Shown one piece after another: positions 12,238 to 25,900 of a DNA stretch of 64,000 nucleotides (position 1 is the stretch's first letter; each line of letters opens with the position of its first letter). The notes under the pieces were generated by a model. The model was not told where the DNA came from and made no database searches. It saw nothing but the letters and a program-made list of their open reading frames with translations. The stretch covers positions 1 through 64,000 of the forward strand of contig JASAMV010000928.1 in assembly GCA_030248065.1 (NCBI GenBank), in the 5' to 3' direction. The stretch is from Rhynchonema sp. JSB1_4 (lineage: Eukaryota; Nematoda; Chromadorea; Monhysterida; Xyalidae). A program made the translations under genes and the position numbers.

Positions 12238-12701
12238 CCGGAGTTTTCCACTTAAAGCCCCAGGGGCTCTATGCGGAAATTAGTGGAAAATGGACCCTCC
12301 GACCAGAAAGAAAAAATCCAATTAGAGCCCCTGGGGGCTTTAAGTGGAAACGTTTCCACTTACAGCCCTCGGGGGCTTTAAGCGGAAAACTGGGTGTTTT
12401 CATCGTTGTCAGTAGGGACACTTTAGGCCAGCATTTCGACATTCTGATACCATGTTTCAACCTGATTGTGAGGATCTTCATCTAAACGTGGCAAAACGTT
12501 GGTAAAACAACAGAAAAGTGCGGTATTTTGGTCATTCTTACACTAGTTTGAACTATTTTGGCAAGTTTACTGTTCGATGTAAAATCAATGGTCCGTAAAA
12601 AATTAAATCCAAATAGAGCCCCCGGGGCTTTAAGTGGAAAATTTTCCACTTAGAGCCCCCGAGGGCTCTATTGGGGGGGGGCTTTAAGTGGAAAACTCCG
12701 G
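12238..12701. mobile_element. MITE of the CCGGAGTTTTCCAC family, complete copy
   Basis: The termini CCGGAGTTTTCCACTTAAAG and CTTTAAGTGGAAAACTCCGG are near-perfect inverted repeats and the element is flanked by TA on both sides. GGGGCTTTAAGTGGAAA-type blocks recur internally in both orientations. It has no coding potential. Other copies lie at 23302, 28451-28869 and 47275. Confidence 0.85.
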
Positions 12702-13061
12702 TAGGCGTCGGATGCACGGTATACCTTCCGAATAGCTGCTTTTGGTGACCTGTGATCTTGTGATAGTACTGCATATCCCCTCTGTTGTGCCAAATAATAT
12801 ATGAACTCATTTTGATATAATATTTTTTCATATGTGTACCATTTTAATAGCTTTAGTTGCGGGCGGCATAATCGCCTTGCGATTTGAATCAGCTACTGTA
12901 TAAAATAAACTGGATTCCACGTGTGTTTGGCTCACAAAGGCCACAATAGTGAGTGAACACGTATTTTGAGGAATCCCTCAAGAGACTTTTCATGAGTCTC
13001 TCTTGCTAAAATTATGGTCAGAATTTTAGTGTCTGGTTCGGCTTTCAACAAATAAGGTTGC

Positions 13062-13247
13062 TTAAGGGCGGGCTTAGGTTGGATCCGGAAATCGGAATCT
13101 GGAAATATTTCCGGAAAACGCATTATTTTTGCATGTAAATTCTTGCGTTTTCCGGAAATATTTCCGGAACCCAGAAATGTTTTGTATTTTTTCATGCAAA
13201 TTATTTCCGGGTTCCGGATTCCGGATTTAACCTTAGTTCGCCCTTAG
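13062..13247. mobile_element. Inverted-repeat element rich in TTCCGG palindromes
   Basis: TTAAGGGCGGGCTTAGGTTG at the left is mirrored by AACCTTAGTTCGCCCTTAG at the right. GGAAATATTTCCGGAA palindromes lie inside. The outer TTAA/TTAG could be a remnant target site. Confidence 0.6.
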
Positions 13248-13872
13248 CTCGGCCCGGCACACGCTCGGCCCGTTGTGAAAAACAAAAGTAGTTTCTTGAA
13301 CCCGCGTTTTCTTACCGCGCTGTTTTGGCAGCCAGCTTTATAATCACTAACATTAAGACTGGACTGCATTCTGTGCTTGGAAACATTTTCGACGCTCACA
13401 CCTTCGGCCAGCGTATATGGATTCATCCGTTTCTGATCTGCGGTTTTTTCACTGGTCGGTTATGATTGATGCTAAAAAACGTCAAATATGCTTCATTAAA
13501 AATATCTGAACCAACCGGAAGGTCCTTGACTAGCCCGAGACCGACCCATGGTTGAAGTGTCGCGCATCAAATTTGGGAATTTGGGCCAAAGGCGGGACTC
13601 GCGTAAAAAAGGAGCAAAAAGCAATAAAACAGATAACAGAAAGAAGAGCTCGTCCACAATCCAAAAATTCCTTGGGTTTGCGAAATTGGTTGCAGCTCAA
13701 TTTTCGCTTGACACAGTGTCTCGCTTCACGGCAAGAACAAGCTTGAGTTGCACTAAATATTCTTAGATGTTTACTGCGTACGAATAAGCTCATCATAATA
13801 GTCATCCGTGGAGCGCAGCGTGTTTTGTAAACACATAGCAGCACCTCCACCCAACTAGTGGGTGCTCAGTTT

Positions 13873-14194
13873 TGGGCCGTATCAACTTTGTGGGCAAGCC
13901 TGGATTCCTGGCCATGCATGCGTGTCTACGGGTTTGTGCCATTGAGGGCTAAGCGCGTACGCTGGTTTCACACACGTGGCCTTTAACAGGTTGATGTTAC
14001 ACACATGTGTGCATTCTGTAAATAGAAAAGAGAGAAAGAAATTCGCTATTGGTCCCTGACGCAATTTGTGCGTATGGCTGTGTCCCATGTCAACCCAATC
14101 CCGTGACTTTGCCTGAGCCATATCTAAAGCAAGTCCATGCTATGGCCATGCTGCCAAAGTAGCAGTGCTTGCCCGCGAAGTTGATACGGCCCCA
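13873..14194. mobile_element. Inverted-repeat element with a 28-bp terminus
   Basis: TGGGCCGTATCAACTTTGTG at 13873 is mirrored by GAAGTTGATACGGCCCCA ending near 14194. GTGCTCA and GTGTTCA flank it and could be a decayed target duplication. No gene is seen inside. Confidence 0.65.
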
Positions 14195-15385
14195 GTGTTC
14201 ACGCACGACAAAGCAACCCAACACTCACATACATAAATTATTATGCCTTTCAACTGACATTTGGAATTGGAATGTAGGTATTTGGTTCATTGTTTTGTGT
14301 GAAACATTTGGTGCCAGAATTTCGTGCCCTTTAACAACTTGAAGCTTCTGTCCGCAAATATGAAAGTGCTGTGCTTTGCTGCATTATATAATCACACCAC
14401 AGACAAGCAGGCTTGTTGTTGTTGTTGTGTTGCAGATTTTCTGCCTCACCTAGCGGCCCTAATTGGGCTTTCAAGATGAAAGTGTGTACTTGGCGCTGAT
14501 TAAGTGAAGTCTAATATTGCCTATCAATGACGACATGATGATGTTTAGCAGGCTTGGCTTGTACGTGTCTTTGTTGGTTTTAACCGGTCGTAAACATGGA
14601 AAGTTCCTGATTTTCACACGGTTATTTTCGAATCACGAGGCAGTATATTGCTGTATGTTTTCCGACGTTATGGTAAACTTCCTCCGAAGTTGTCATATTT
14701 AGTGCAGCGCAAAGTTGAATCAAGGCGTCTTGCCAATACAAATAGCAGAAGATCTCCATAACGACGCGCAAAAGATTATCTTCCCGGTACCAGCGCGTTT
14801 GCTGGAGTCGAGTGGTTGTTTCAGGCTCAGAGTTAAGGTCGATTTATACTTCTGACTTCCGGAAAGTAGAAGTCAAAATCCGGAGAAGTCACTACCACGC
14901 AGAAGTGCCCGGCAAGGCAGGTGATTGCTTGTGGTGATTGCCTTCTCCGCTGTGTCCATTGACCGCTGCCTGCCGTCGACTGTTCTTGTTCTGTTAATGA
15001 GTTCGTCGGTATCAGTAAAAATAAGACCAACCCCCAAAACCACTTTTTCGAGAAAAAAGCGTTTGAAGTTGGCCTGACCGCATTTCCAACACGGTTTGGT
15101 TCTTTAGGCTGATGTTTGGCATGCCTACGTAAGGGAGCTTGCTGATCATCATAGAAACAAAAGTAGACTTTGAAACATCATATCCAAGCAAAAACAAAGC
15201 TATTTGTCGGTTGGTTTTAGTTCACAAAAAAATAAATATAGACCAAGCCCCTTGGCGGAGCAGTTGAAAACCGAAAAATAGTCCAACCCCCATTTTCTCT
15301 GCCATTTATTTTTCGCCTGCTTGAAAATGATTCAATACGGGGTTCATGAAAACGTCTTAAATGCAGCATTTCAAAATGCTTGTTA

Positions 15386-15510
15386 CAGAGGTGGGAATCG
15401 GGTTACCTCGGTCCGGCATGGCCGGATTCAGAAAAAGTCAGCCCGGTCCTATCCGGCCCGATTTTTTGGGCCGGGTTTTTCTGATTGTATTTTGAAGCAA
15501 ACGTCGGGTG
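15386..15510 (+). mobile_element. hAT-like element end (CAGAGGTGGGAATCGG family), fragment
   Basis: CAGAGGTGGGAATCGGG is a typical hAT-type terminus. The sequence after it (GGTTACCTCGG, CCCGATTTTTTGGGCCGG, TTTTTCTGAT) matches the element at 43302-43662, whose right end is the inverse, CCCGATTCCCACCTCTG. No right end is found here. Confidence 0.6.
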
Positions 15511-15592
15511 TGAAGCGATTGGTTTCTGTTTGTTGAAATCATTGATATTTACACATTGAAAACATAAAGAAAAACATCAAAAAGCTTGTCTG

Positions 15593-15661
15593 TGAGAAGC
15601 TTCGAACTCGTGGCTCTCACAACCACAGTCCGATATGCTTGCCACTGTGCTAAAGACGCCA
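15593..15661 (-). repeat. tRNA-like segment (tRNA-derived SINE or tRNA pseudogene)
   Basis: On the minus strand, TTTAGCACAGTGGCAAGC resembles a pol III A box and GAGTTCGAAGC, about 30 nt later, a B box. The T-stem does not pair and the acceptor stem cannot be closed, so this is not a working tRNA. A tRNA-derived SINE head is the simplest reading. Confidence 0.45.
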
Positions 15662-16164
15662 ACAGCCAAGCCGCCTTACGATACATTATAAACGTAATGA
15701 TCGGGCCAGCAGCGACGCACTCACCGAGAGAGCGTAAAGTCCCTAATACAACACACACACACAGCTGGGTTATTATGCAACAACTCATGTGCTGAAGCAA
15801 TCTTGTGTGTGTGTGTGTGTTGGGGTCGCGTGCTTTGGGGCTTGGTCTTTTTTGTCCGCGAAAATTCCTCCGCCAACCAACTTGGTTTTCTTTTTCAAAA
15901 ATAAGAAACTAGACCAACCCCCAACGGGGACTAGCAGGTGTTTTCAACATGCTGTAACTCAATGTACATAGCGTTTTGAGACAAAATTTTTGGTGAATGT
16001 TTAGAATAGTTTGCCAGCTACACGCTGCACACAAAAAGGGGGTTGGTCTTTTGTTGGGGCTTGGTCTTAATTTTACTGATACCGACGAGTTGACCGAACG
16101 GGCAGTCAGAAATTTCTCTGATTGCTACTGCCAGGCAGTCAGAGTATAAACCGACCGACCTTAG

Positions 16165-19100
16165 CTTAGGCTAAGGCCAAGGCCCATATTTGCTTCAGGC
16201 CTGGTCTTGCGCTTAAGGCTACCGCAGGCCTTTCAGGCTTGAACTGGGTTCTGGTATACAATCTACTCCACACACAGCTGTATTTCCATTCTAAATATAT
16301 ACTGTACGTCTAAACCTGACCCTAAATCCATGTGCACGTCACGTGCATTTTGGAACACATTTTGTATCGCGCGCCCAGATCCAAACCCGGAGTGTGTGGC
16401 TGAAAAATATGGCCAAATGCCAACCTGTTGTACTTTTAACGGTGCGTCATCTCCATTCAACATCACGCGCTGTTGTATGTATTTCTGTTCATTGCTAAAT
16501 ATTTCTCACGTGAATGATTGTTGACGTGCATACATTTACTGTGCATACCTGCCCCACGTATAAGTGTGTTCTCTGTAGCAACGACCACACAAATGCACTC
16601 ATAGTGCACAAGTACCCCTGTATGTGTGCAATAACAACGTTTCAACAACCACAGCGTTTTGGTGTCGTGCAACCAGTTTATTGAATGTGAAAACTTGCAC
16701 AACCAAGGCTTTGTCCTCTTATGCCCGTTCCTTGTAATGCAATAGAACCTGAACCAAACAGAACCAACCAGCCAGAACCGTACAGAGTAGCCTGATGGTT
16801 TTTCCAAGACCGCAGTTCGACTGTTGTTGTTGTGCTGCGCGAAATGCATAGGGGCTACTGCACTGTACTGTGTCTGTTTGTGTTACAAACATTATTTCGA
16901 CTTTCATTCAATCCAAAGTGCACATTATTTGTGTTATGGCCACCATAGGTTGCTGCGGTAATCTCAATCTCCAACCCCCATTTCGACTCGTGTTTTATTA
17001 TTGCACTCCTCTGCACACTAAACACAACAACAACTCAAAACTGGGCGTACAATTAATGCGGCGGTTAAGTATGTTCTGACTTTGAAATGTAAAAACATTT
17101 ATTGATTACACTATCGTCGCATATTCAAATTCAGATAGAACCTGTGCCTTTTCATGCGAAGAACACGCGTGTTGCACACGCTGAATTTGTGACGGTGCGG
17201 GGTTGATGCAATAATTCACGTGACGTCTTCTCTGCGTACGTATATTTCAGAGTGCAATAATGAGTGTTTCTCAGCCCCGCTACATACAAGTCGAGAAGTC
17301 AACCATATGCATGTCAAACACCCTCGTATATTTGACACGAAAGTGTCCGGGCCTTGCCTTTTGCGTAAACCTTCATTCCAAACCTTTATTTTATGAATTG
17401 ACCAAGCCCGCATTTATATACATGTGTATAATGTGTCCACAACGTACTGTGAGACCGGTTTCGTTTCTTCAAGTTTAATTGTCGCTCTTTTTGATCTCTC
17501 TGCAGTCGCTAAGATTATTCTTCTGTGCTGAGAAAGTTTTCTGGACGTACCGGTGGTGATTTTTTTTGAATAGAACAGCACGAATTCCCTCACTAAACCT
17601 CTTTGTTTGATTACCTAACTGTGAGGAGCCATCACTGCGCAGCGCACTATTGTGCCACTAATCAACGCGTTTTTCACGCGCAGGTTCCGCACATGTATGA
17701 AGAAAAGAACGAAACAAGTTCTCAACCGCCTGAATTTGCTCTAATCATGTTCACATAGTCACTCGGCGCTCGTGGGTGTCTAATCCCACCACTGAAAACT
17801 TGTTAACTGCTGTACGCCCGTAGACTATGTTGTTTTCAAATTTTCTGTTCCCGTTCTCATGGTAAACAGTTGTTCCTGGCCATGGAGCTGTTTGTTGCTC
17901 ATCTTGTATGCGGGTGTATGTTCACCACAAACCACCCAGACGAGCTGGTCCACGGCATGTACCTGACCTTTACGTCTGAAACTGCAGCAATTTTTATTGA
18001 CTTCGTTGTTTTGTTAAGATAAGGAGAGGTGTGAGCGCTGTACGGTATACACGATTACACTGTTCCGCGTCCCCGTAAAGATAACACATTTTTGCAGTCT
18101 TTATTACATCAACACTTGCGCATTTTAAGCGTTATCGTTATTTTTCGTCTGAAACGATATTTTATGTTGTCTGTCTGGTGTTGCACTATTTGAACTGTAC
18201 TGCTCCCCAACATTTTCTGAGGTTGAACAAATCGCTCTTCTCTGCACTGATTATGGTTCTTTCGGAGAGTTCTCTGAATTGCGTGGCTGCGTTGATTGAC
18301 CATTGCTGAAACCGTTCCTGCGCACAGTTGCCCGTCCGCCTATTGTATATCCACGTGTTTCCTATATCCCGCCCACACTGTCTTTCCACGCACACAACTG
18401 TTGGACAGCTGACAGTAATGTAGTACATGTAAAGGCAAACCACGCCAACACGAGCCCGATTTCGGAGGTGGTGTAGTACAAAACGAATAGAAACAGAAAA
18501 TCCTCATGCCCCATGTTGCATCTTGCATCTCAAAATCGCCCAGTTATAAACAAGCACTGGATAAAAACGATTTTTGAAAAATCAAACATGCACTAGATAA
18601 AAACGACTTTTGGAATTTGGCCCCCCTTGGCCGAAAGCTGGGTGCGCCAGTGGCGTTGACAATGACGCAAACCACAAATTGACGCTAAGTATTTATGACG
18701 TGCTGGTGCTTTGCTCTCGCCGACTAGGTTGCATCAGGCGTTCTGCTCAAACTTAATAGTATAATCCATGATAGTGCGCAATCATGCGTACTACCTATTT
18801 TCAGATTCAATATGGCCAGGCCAAATTACTATTACGTGCAAAAACGTCATGCAATGTAACCCCAAACTTTCCGGTCTGTTGTTTTGAACCCCTGCCCGGA
18901 TCCAGGCTAATCTAAGGTTTTCAGGTTCCGCTTTTCGACGTTCGGGTGAGCGATTGCTTTCATAAGCTGAAGTATGACATTATTTTCATTTGATCACATT
19001 TTATTCGCTTTTGATTTGCGACCCTCTTCGTGTCTGTTCTGAAGTCACGCGGTGTGCTTCAAACAAAAGCTTAATCATAGTCCGTGACGGCTTGCGCTAG

Positions 19101-21826
19101 TGCAAGTGCATAGGGCGAACCCAAGGTTCCGAGTTCCCAGGCATCTTATTCATGTTTTCTTGCGCAGCAATTTATAACATCAATATAGTCCCCGCACGAC
19201 AGCGAGCCCAATTCAGAAATTCGAGGCCAAATTGCCTCACTTCATGAATAGTGACGTTTATTGGCAAAAAGGTCTCGTTATCTGTTTCCAGCGCGCTCAG
19301 TCAATTTGTCATATCCGACATTGTAAAGGCGGCATCAGCTGATCTATGCGTGCGCCACTGTTGGGTACCCGGGATGCGGTCCGCCCTCCGCTATTGTGCC
19401 GGGCGGTTTGGTGCATGTCTGCCACGCAATTCTTTCCCCTCATCATAGATGCCAGGCTTGTCGTAGAGAAAGCAAAAACAACCGTATTCGCTTTGTTTCA
19501 TTTTGTTTGAATGTGGTCATGCCCAATGGTCCCATGGAACTCTGTTCCATTCATGTACACCCCCAATGCTGCAGCAATTTTTTTGTTCCATCCCAATATA
19601 CACAAAAGCCGGCAATTTTTTTCTGCGCGTGTCACAGCATGTGGTTTCCGCTACTTGAGTCATTTTGAACTAAAAGGTCCGAACCATTTCCAGTTTCAGT
19701 GGCTCATAGCTATTTTGAGGACCGGAACCTTTCTCGAGTTTGATAAGAACCACCACACTCGACCCCATGCGTGTTCGTCTCTCTCATTTCTGCGCATGGG
19801 CTTCGTCTGTCAATATGTGCAATACACGGCACTTTTTTGTGCCGAAATCTCGGTCTCCCTTAACACACACTAAGAGTGTGGTCAAATTCGATTTTGAAGT
19901 CGCTGCTTCTACACACATACAGTACGTCAAAGCACCCCGGAAGTCCGAAATTAGCCCCACGTGATCGAAAACTGCTGCTGAAATTTTTTTTCAACATTTT
20001 CCGAAAAGCACTTTCCGTAAACAAAGCTCATGGCGCACAAAAACAGTGGACAACTTATTCAACGATTCTGTTGCATTCAGCAAGCAAGCCGTCAGCTATG
20101 TACCTATCAGGTGGTCGAACCTGAATTTCAAACAGGGCTGTTAAAACCGACCCAGCACTTACCTGGGGAAAAAGATGCAGTATACCCATGTTCTTGAGGA
20201 CGAGTTTTCGCTGTCGCAGTCATATTTTGATATCATATTGTCATTGGTTATTATTATATTAGCGCTACCAATGGTAATCTTGCGCAGCCAAAAATGTTCT
20301 CAAAGTTCTATTCGGAACTAAACTCGTCACATAAACTTCGGAACATCGAGACTTACGTACTTTTGTAAGTTCGTTCGACAACTAAAGCACTTGCCACGCA
20401 CCCGCCGCCCCACTTTGTCCCGTGTATTTGTAAGTGTACGCAATGTGCCCAGACAGCTGTTTTTTCTCCACGCGGTTATTCCGGGGGTTTAACGACCGAT
20501 GTTATTTGAGGCTAAGAAACATTGCTTAACAGTCAGTTTTTTTCACTTTTCTTTTTCGTCCCCGTTGAGGCGAGCAAATGACGTTGCTGGGTGTAACGAG
20601 GAACTAAACTAGACATTTGAAGCCCAATTTGTTAGGGCACATGCAAACATGAAACTTGGTCAAAGCAGTTTCCTGTGCGCTTTCTATGGCCGGACAATTG
20701 AGCAATAAGCCACTACTAACTGTGAACAAGAAAAAGGCAGAACTAAAACGAACATGTATGTATATGGCTTGATTTTGCGCCAATGGCTTGGGCTGATTTT
20801 GTTATCAGGCTTATTAGGCTTGCGCCCATGTATAGGTTCTGTTCTATGTTCAGCTCTTTCGGACTCCGTTGTTACGGACTTTGCTCATCTGCCCGTCCGC
20901 CGCATTTGCTGACGGGCGTTACCGCACACAAACTGACGCTGAAAAAGCAGCAAACAAGTTCCTTAACAGAGATGGTCTATATTTTTATTCATTCCCGTTG
21001 CGTGACACGACTTTCCCGACCCGTTTCTTGTCCCCTTAGGATATTGTGCACTATTTACGCCACATGCATATCCCTTCTGGGCTTATAGTGCTGAGCTCAA
21101 ATCAATTCGTCAAGTTTTGTCTTCAAATCACATGTGTATTATTTCTCGCGCTTATATGCATTTATTGCATGATTCGACGACAAGATTTAACGAATGAATT
21201 TGGACTGTACTATTAGCCCTCGCCTGGGACGAATATTGGATTCATGTGAAAGCCGACACTGACTTTCATAACGGGCAATGTTTCTGTGGTTTAAGGCGAA
21301 TTAGTCGCCATGCAGAAATCGGTTTTTTTTTCGTTAATCTTTTCCAAATTTTTCGGTCACGACCTCACATCGGTCTGTCTCGCAAGAATTCTGATATTTC
21401 ACCGTGCATCATCAGAACAGTCATCATCAACGCTTCCCACGTACCCAGGAGCACGCTTTTCTCGGTGCACAATTGTTCGTTTTGTCGTAAATTGCTTATT
21501 GGGATTGGTTTTAAACCCCGTAAGTCTTCCCTATAGACATCTGCGCAGAAATTTGGATTTGTGTGTACAATATGGCCAACCCGCCACCGGGGGCGGTTGC
21601 ACAACAGTGTGCTTGATATATCTGACGCTCTCCACCTCGGTGCGTAAATTCCATTTTATTCCCAAAACATGCATGTGTTAAAAAGCACTGCTGTCCGCGT
21701 AGCACGCAACAAATTGAGCTCAGCCAGCTGGAAGTTGTCCATCGTGTTTTGGGGCGCAACCACCCCCAACCACTTTCGGGAATTTGAGCTTGTGTTGCAC
21801 TGTACTAACCCAGTATGTACAATGTA
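16165..21826. other. Gene-poor stretch
   Basis: Nothing here carries a recognisable protein motif on either strand. Visible structure is limited to TG microsatellites, a solo MITE terminus near 18440-18475, and a repeat near 18526-18610 with CACTGGATAAAAACGATTTTT that recurs at about 36050. The missing H-loop exon of the ABC transporter was looked for here and not found. Confidence 0.4.
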
Positions 21827-22534
21827 CAGTACCGGTTGCATCTCTTGGCTGTTTTTCGCATGATTCATGCGGCATACCATGCGGCATGGTACCTCCTTAA
21901 GTACTGAATCATGCGAAAAATCATGCGGCATTATGCGACCCCAAGCGAGCATTTTTGTCATCATGCGAGAATCATGCCGCATGATTTTGGACCATGCGGC
22001 ATGATTCTCGCATGATTGTGTTGACTTGGCTACTGGTTTAGTTTTGATCTGTTCGTGTTCACAGGCAGTTTATCTGCTGTCAGGCTAAATAACATTCGTA
22101 AAATTTGCCAAAAAAGCTTTTAACAGAAATGTTTATGTGGTATGCTGTGTATGACAAACTTTTTTCCGCAATTCGATTTTAAAGGTGTAGTAGCGAAGTA
22201 GTTAACTACATAACGATTTATGCTTCCCTCAAGCGCATTTCCAGTGAGATTCAACCAGGATACTCGTTACATTCAAGCTGACAGCTGATAAATCGCCAGT
22301 GATCACAAACAGAGCAAAACTAAACCAGCAGCCAAGTCAGCACAATCATGCGAGAATCATGCCGCATGATCCGAAATCATGCGGCATGATTCTCGCATTG
22401 TGACAAAAATGCTCGCATGGGGTCGCATAATGCCGCATGATTTTTCGCATGATTCAATACTTAAGGAGGTACCATGCCGCATGGTATGCCGCATGAATCA
22501 TGCGAAAAACAGCCAAGAGATGCAACCGGTACTG
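21827..22534. mobile_element. Inverted-repeat element with ATGCGGCAT palindromes
   Basis: CAGTACCGGTTGCATCTCTT and AAGAGATGCAACCGGTACTG form the ends, flanked by TA on both sides. The inverted arms run for roughly 170-200 bp. Inside each arm, CATGCGGCATGATT, ATGCGAGAATCATGC and GCATGATTTTTCGCATGATT recur in both orientations, so each arm can also fold on itself. No gene is seen in the central spacer. Confidence 0.8.
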
Positions 22535-22610
22535 TATGTACATTTGGGTGTTCATAAAAATGTCCATGATGAAAAAATAACCAATCTAGTGCTGTGATTC
22601 ACGGCGATAT

Positions 22611-22894
22611 CAAACTTGGTGATCGGATCGGATCTGACCAGCCAGACTTGGTCACGTGTGACTTTTGCATCAGGGATATGAAGATTTAGTGACAACCCAC
22701 CAGCTGAACAGTTGGCTCCACAGACCTGAAATGAACAACAGAACTAATGTAAGTTAAATAATACTTAGTTAAACTAAATTCTAAACTCGACTATTTTACG
22801 GTGGTCGAACTTCGTGACCACTGTAAATCTCTTTATATCCTCGATGCAAAAATCGCACACAACCAACACAGGTCCGATCCGATCACCAAGTTTG
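22611..22894. mobile_element. MITE about 100 bp upstream of the kinase start
   Basis: CAAACTTGGTGATCGGATCG (22611) is mirrored by CGATCCGATCACCAAGTTTG (to 22894). Related half-copies lie near 55425 (GATCCTATCACCAAGCATGA) and 61314 (GTGATCGGATAGGATCTGG). It occupies the presumed proximal promoter of the kinase gene. Confidence 0.7.
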
Positions 22895-22997
22895 ACGTTA
22901 ACGCCCACTAATGCTCAAGCTCGTTCAATATGTTATCATTCAAACTTTTATTTTTAGGTAAAAAAACCAATAAAAATTCAAATTTCCTGCCACAAAA

Positions 22998-25900
22998 ATG
23001 GCGGCCATCAAATTCGACATCACTGAAGACGACGACGACGAAGCTGTGACGTCATCGCACGAGCAGGAGGTCAGGGATACGGTACCCATGCCAACTGTGC
23101 GGGTGCGTCAAGCATGACTTTTAATTTTCTCATGTATAATTTGCAATTTTCTAAAAAAATCACGAATACAAGAAACTATGGAAACAGTACACACACAGCC
23201 CTCGGCTTCTCTGCAAGTATAGAGCAGCCGATGGGCTTGTTTGTTTTTTGTGTCAATGCATAAAAGCTTTCAGCATGCTGATAACAGATCCTGGAAAAGT
23301 ACCGGAGTCTTCTATTTGAAACCCCGGGGCTGTTAGTGGAAACTCGTGGAAAATGAACCCTCTGACAGAGAATACGAAGTCCGGTTGAATACGTAATGCT
23401 AACCACATTCACTTCCGTCGATCGCGCGCGGTTTATGTGTCGGAGGATGCCAGAAGTACACCCTTGGGGACTAATTTGAGATTCGCTGCAGATCTGAATA
23501 AGAAAAAATCCGAAACAGAAAATTTCCCAAACGAGCCTCCGCTGTGTGTATCAAGCGCATTGGAATATTTCTGAAAATGTCCATTGATGCAGCGGGGGGG
23601 CTTATACGGAACGCCCAGTGTGCGCTCAACGGAAACAATACCTAAATCGGGTGATCAGTGGGACCCATTTGGGATTCTCCGGCGACGCTTCTAGTTTAAC
23701 AAAACTACAGTAATTCAAACGATTCTGCATTCAGGATGTACCCGGCAAGCCTGGTCATCGACTAATCGCCAACTATGAATACAATGAAAACGGACTCCTG
23801 GGTGCGTTTCCGGTTTTTTTCTATTTGCGAATTACGCGCGCATTATTTTTGTCTGTTTTTTTTTGAGGTCGAAAACTCTCTCGGACCGGACTATATCAAG
23901 GCTAAGTGTTGTGGTAGTCAACAAAAATGGTCAACTCTGGTCACCAGGAATATTACATGACATTAGGACTAAGCTGACTGCCAGAATTGATTAGCGTTGA
24001 CTACACTTAAATAGGCGTGCGTGTTTCTGTTTTCGACGATGAATTTCGCTCATTTTTGCTGTTGTTGTTGAAGCCGGCGAACTCCCTGATTCCATCTGGT
24101 ATGATCCTCGGATCGTAAGAGTCCTCCGAAACGGACTGGGTTGTTTGTTGTGTGGTCAGAAATTGATCACGTTCGCCTCCATACTGGCATTTAACTTTAA
24201 GGCCGCACGCGCAGATGCAAACCACTATTCAAACCTGAATTTTTACTTTTCACTTCACTTTTCATTTTCAGGCGTTGGCACATTCGGTCAGGTCTACTTG
24301 GGTGAGAACACAGTAAGCGGGGAGAAAGTGGCCATCAAACGAATTGCGTCCGGCGTTAATATGAACAAAATCGAACTAGAACAGGTTTTTCATTTTTGCT
24401 ACTTTTGTGGCGCCGTTTTTTTGTGTTTGTGCTTTTTTTCCAACACAGCTATACAATCTGCCGTCTTGTGAACAGACCACAGGCTCAAATTTAAATTCGC
24501 TAGGGAATGTTCATTTTCATTATGAAACTGACTGATCGTGTAAATTTGTCGGTCAGAGCTCACAATAGCCTGCCGGATGATGTGAAACTGCCCCATAACT
24601 GGGAACAGCAGAACTGTGGTTCACTAAAAACAAGTTTACATTAGACGTACTATGATTTATATCGATCCGAAACCGGTTCAATGTCGTTGATAATCACGTA
24701 TTTATTTTTTTCCGCGAACATTTGGTGTATTTATCTCCGCCGCCGCTCACAGGTTCAATCGCTCGACAGCGAATGCGTGATCAAATACCACGACGTGGTG
24801 CAAGCACCGAATGCCACGTTTGTCGTTATGAATCTGTGCCACTCAGATCTGATGGCGCACGTTGACAGGTAAGGATTGGTAAAAAAATTAATGTTTGATT
24901 GGTTTTTGTCAGAAGCGTTTTTTTTCTTTTCGAGTCTAGATTGAACTACCTGGGCTGACGAATTAATTGATTTTATCGCTCGGGGCAATAGCAACGCGGT
25001 GTCAGAGCGCCACAGTTGTTACATCGTGTTCATGTCGCGAGGACATTCAAAAGAGACAAACTTTGACTATTGTTATTTTCAATCAAAATTGTTTTTTGGT
25101 TCAATTCAAAATTTGGTCGATTATCATAACCCAAAAACGTAACATATCGGACCTATATAGGCATATGCTTACCTGTCGTCACCGTGGCACCAAAGATTCG
25201 GACTTACAAATAGAAAAAGTTTTTCAATCGAGACCTTATTGATCGACGTTTCAAAATAAAATCAATCCATACTTCAGCGTTTTACACTTCCAGATACGGC
25301 GCGTTGACAACGGACAACCTTGAGCTGGTAATCAAACAGCTGGCGGATGGCTACTTGGCTGTGTCAAAGAAGAACATTGTGCACAGAGACATCAAGTCGA
25401 ATAACGTTCTGCTCACGTATCACGATGTGCCTCAAGCTGGCTTGGTTGGTGTTATCAACTGTGTTTGCTTTTTTTGTGGCGTGGACTGTTTGCATCGGAG
25501 TTATCGATATTTTATTTAAGTTTATTTACATTTAAGACGCAGTTATATCCCCGTCCACCTCGGAACCGATTTCATGCCCAAATCTCAATGCCCAGACAAA
25601 TTGTTTTACTATCGTCAATTAACTCACGGCTCGGCGCGTGTGTGGCGAGCTAATTTTCTAGCGGTCGGAAGAGAAAAAGTTTCTTCAGTTCAAAAGCATT
25701 GCAGTCGACTTCAAAATGTTCAAAAAATTGAAATGAATTGTAAAGTTCGCATTCTTGCGGTTTCACGATTCAGTTCGCCGTTTCACAAAGTTTTCTTCCA
25801 GCTTCTGTCTCAGGTGAGATATCCCAAAAAAGCAATTTGACTGTATATTCGGGCCCGAATCGATCAAGCTCGCATTTTCGCCAACGAATTTCATTTCAAC

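Larger units (their letters stand above)
14833..16164. mobile_element. Nested inverted-repeat composite (outer and inner element)
   Basis: The outer termini TTAAGGTCGATTTATACTTC (14833) and AGTATAAACCGACCGACCTTA (to 16164) are inverted repeats. A second pair lies inside: GAGTTCGTCGGTATCAGTAA near 14999 and TTACTGATACCGACGAGTT ending near 16091, each followed inwards by GACCAACCCCC/GGGGGTTGGTC blocks. The interior also carries a hAT-like end at 15386 and a tRNA-like segment at 15593-15661. Confidence 0.65.

Noticed and set aside
17765..17800. GTGGG...CCCAC hairpin resembling a tRNA T-arm
   Set aside because: No acceptor stem or A box in the right position; probably chance or a very old remnant.
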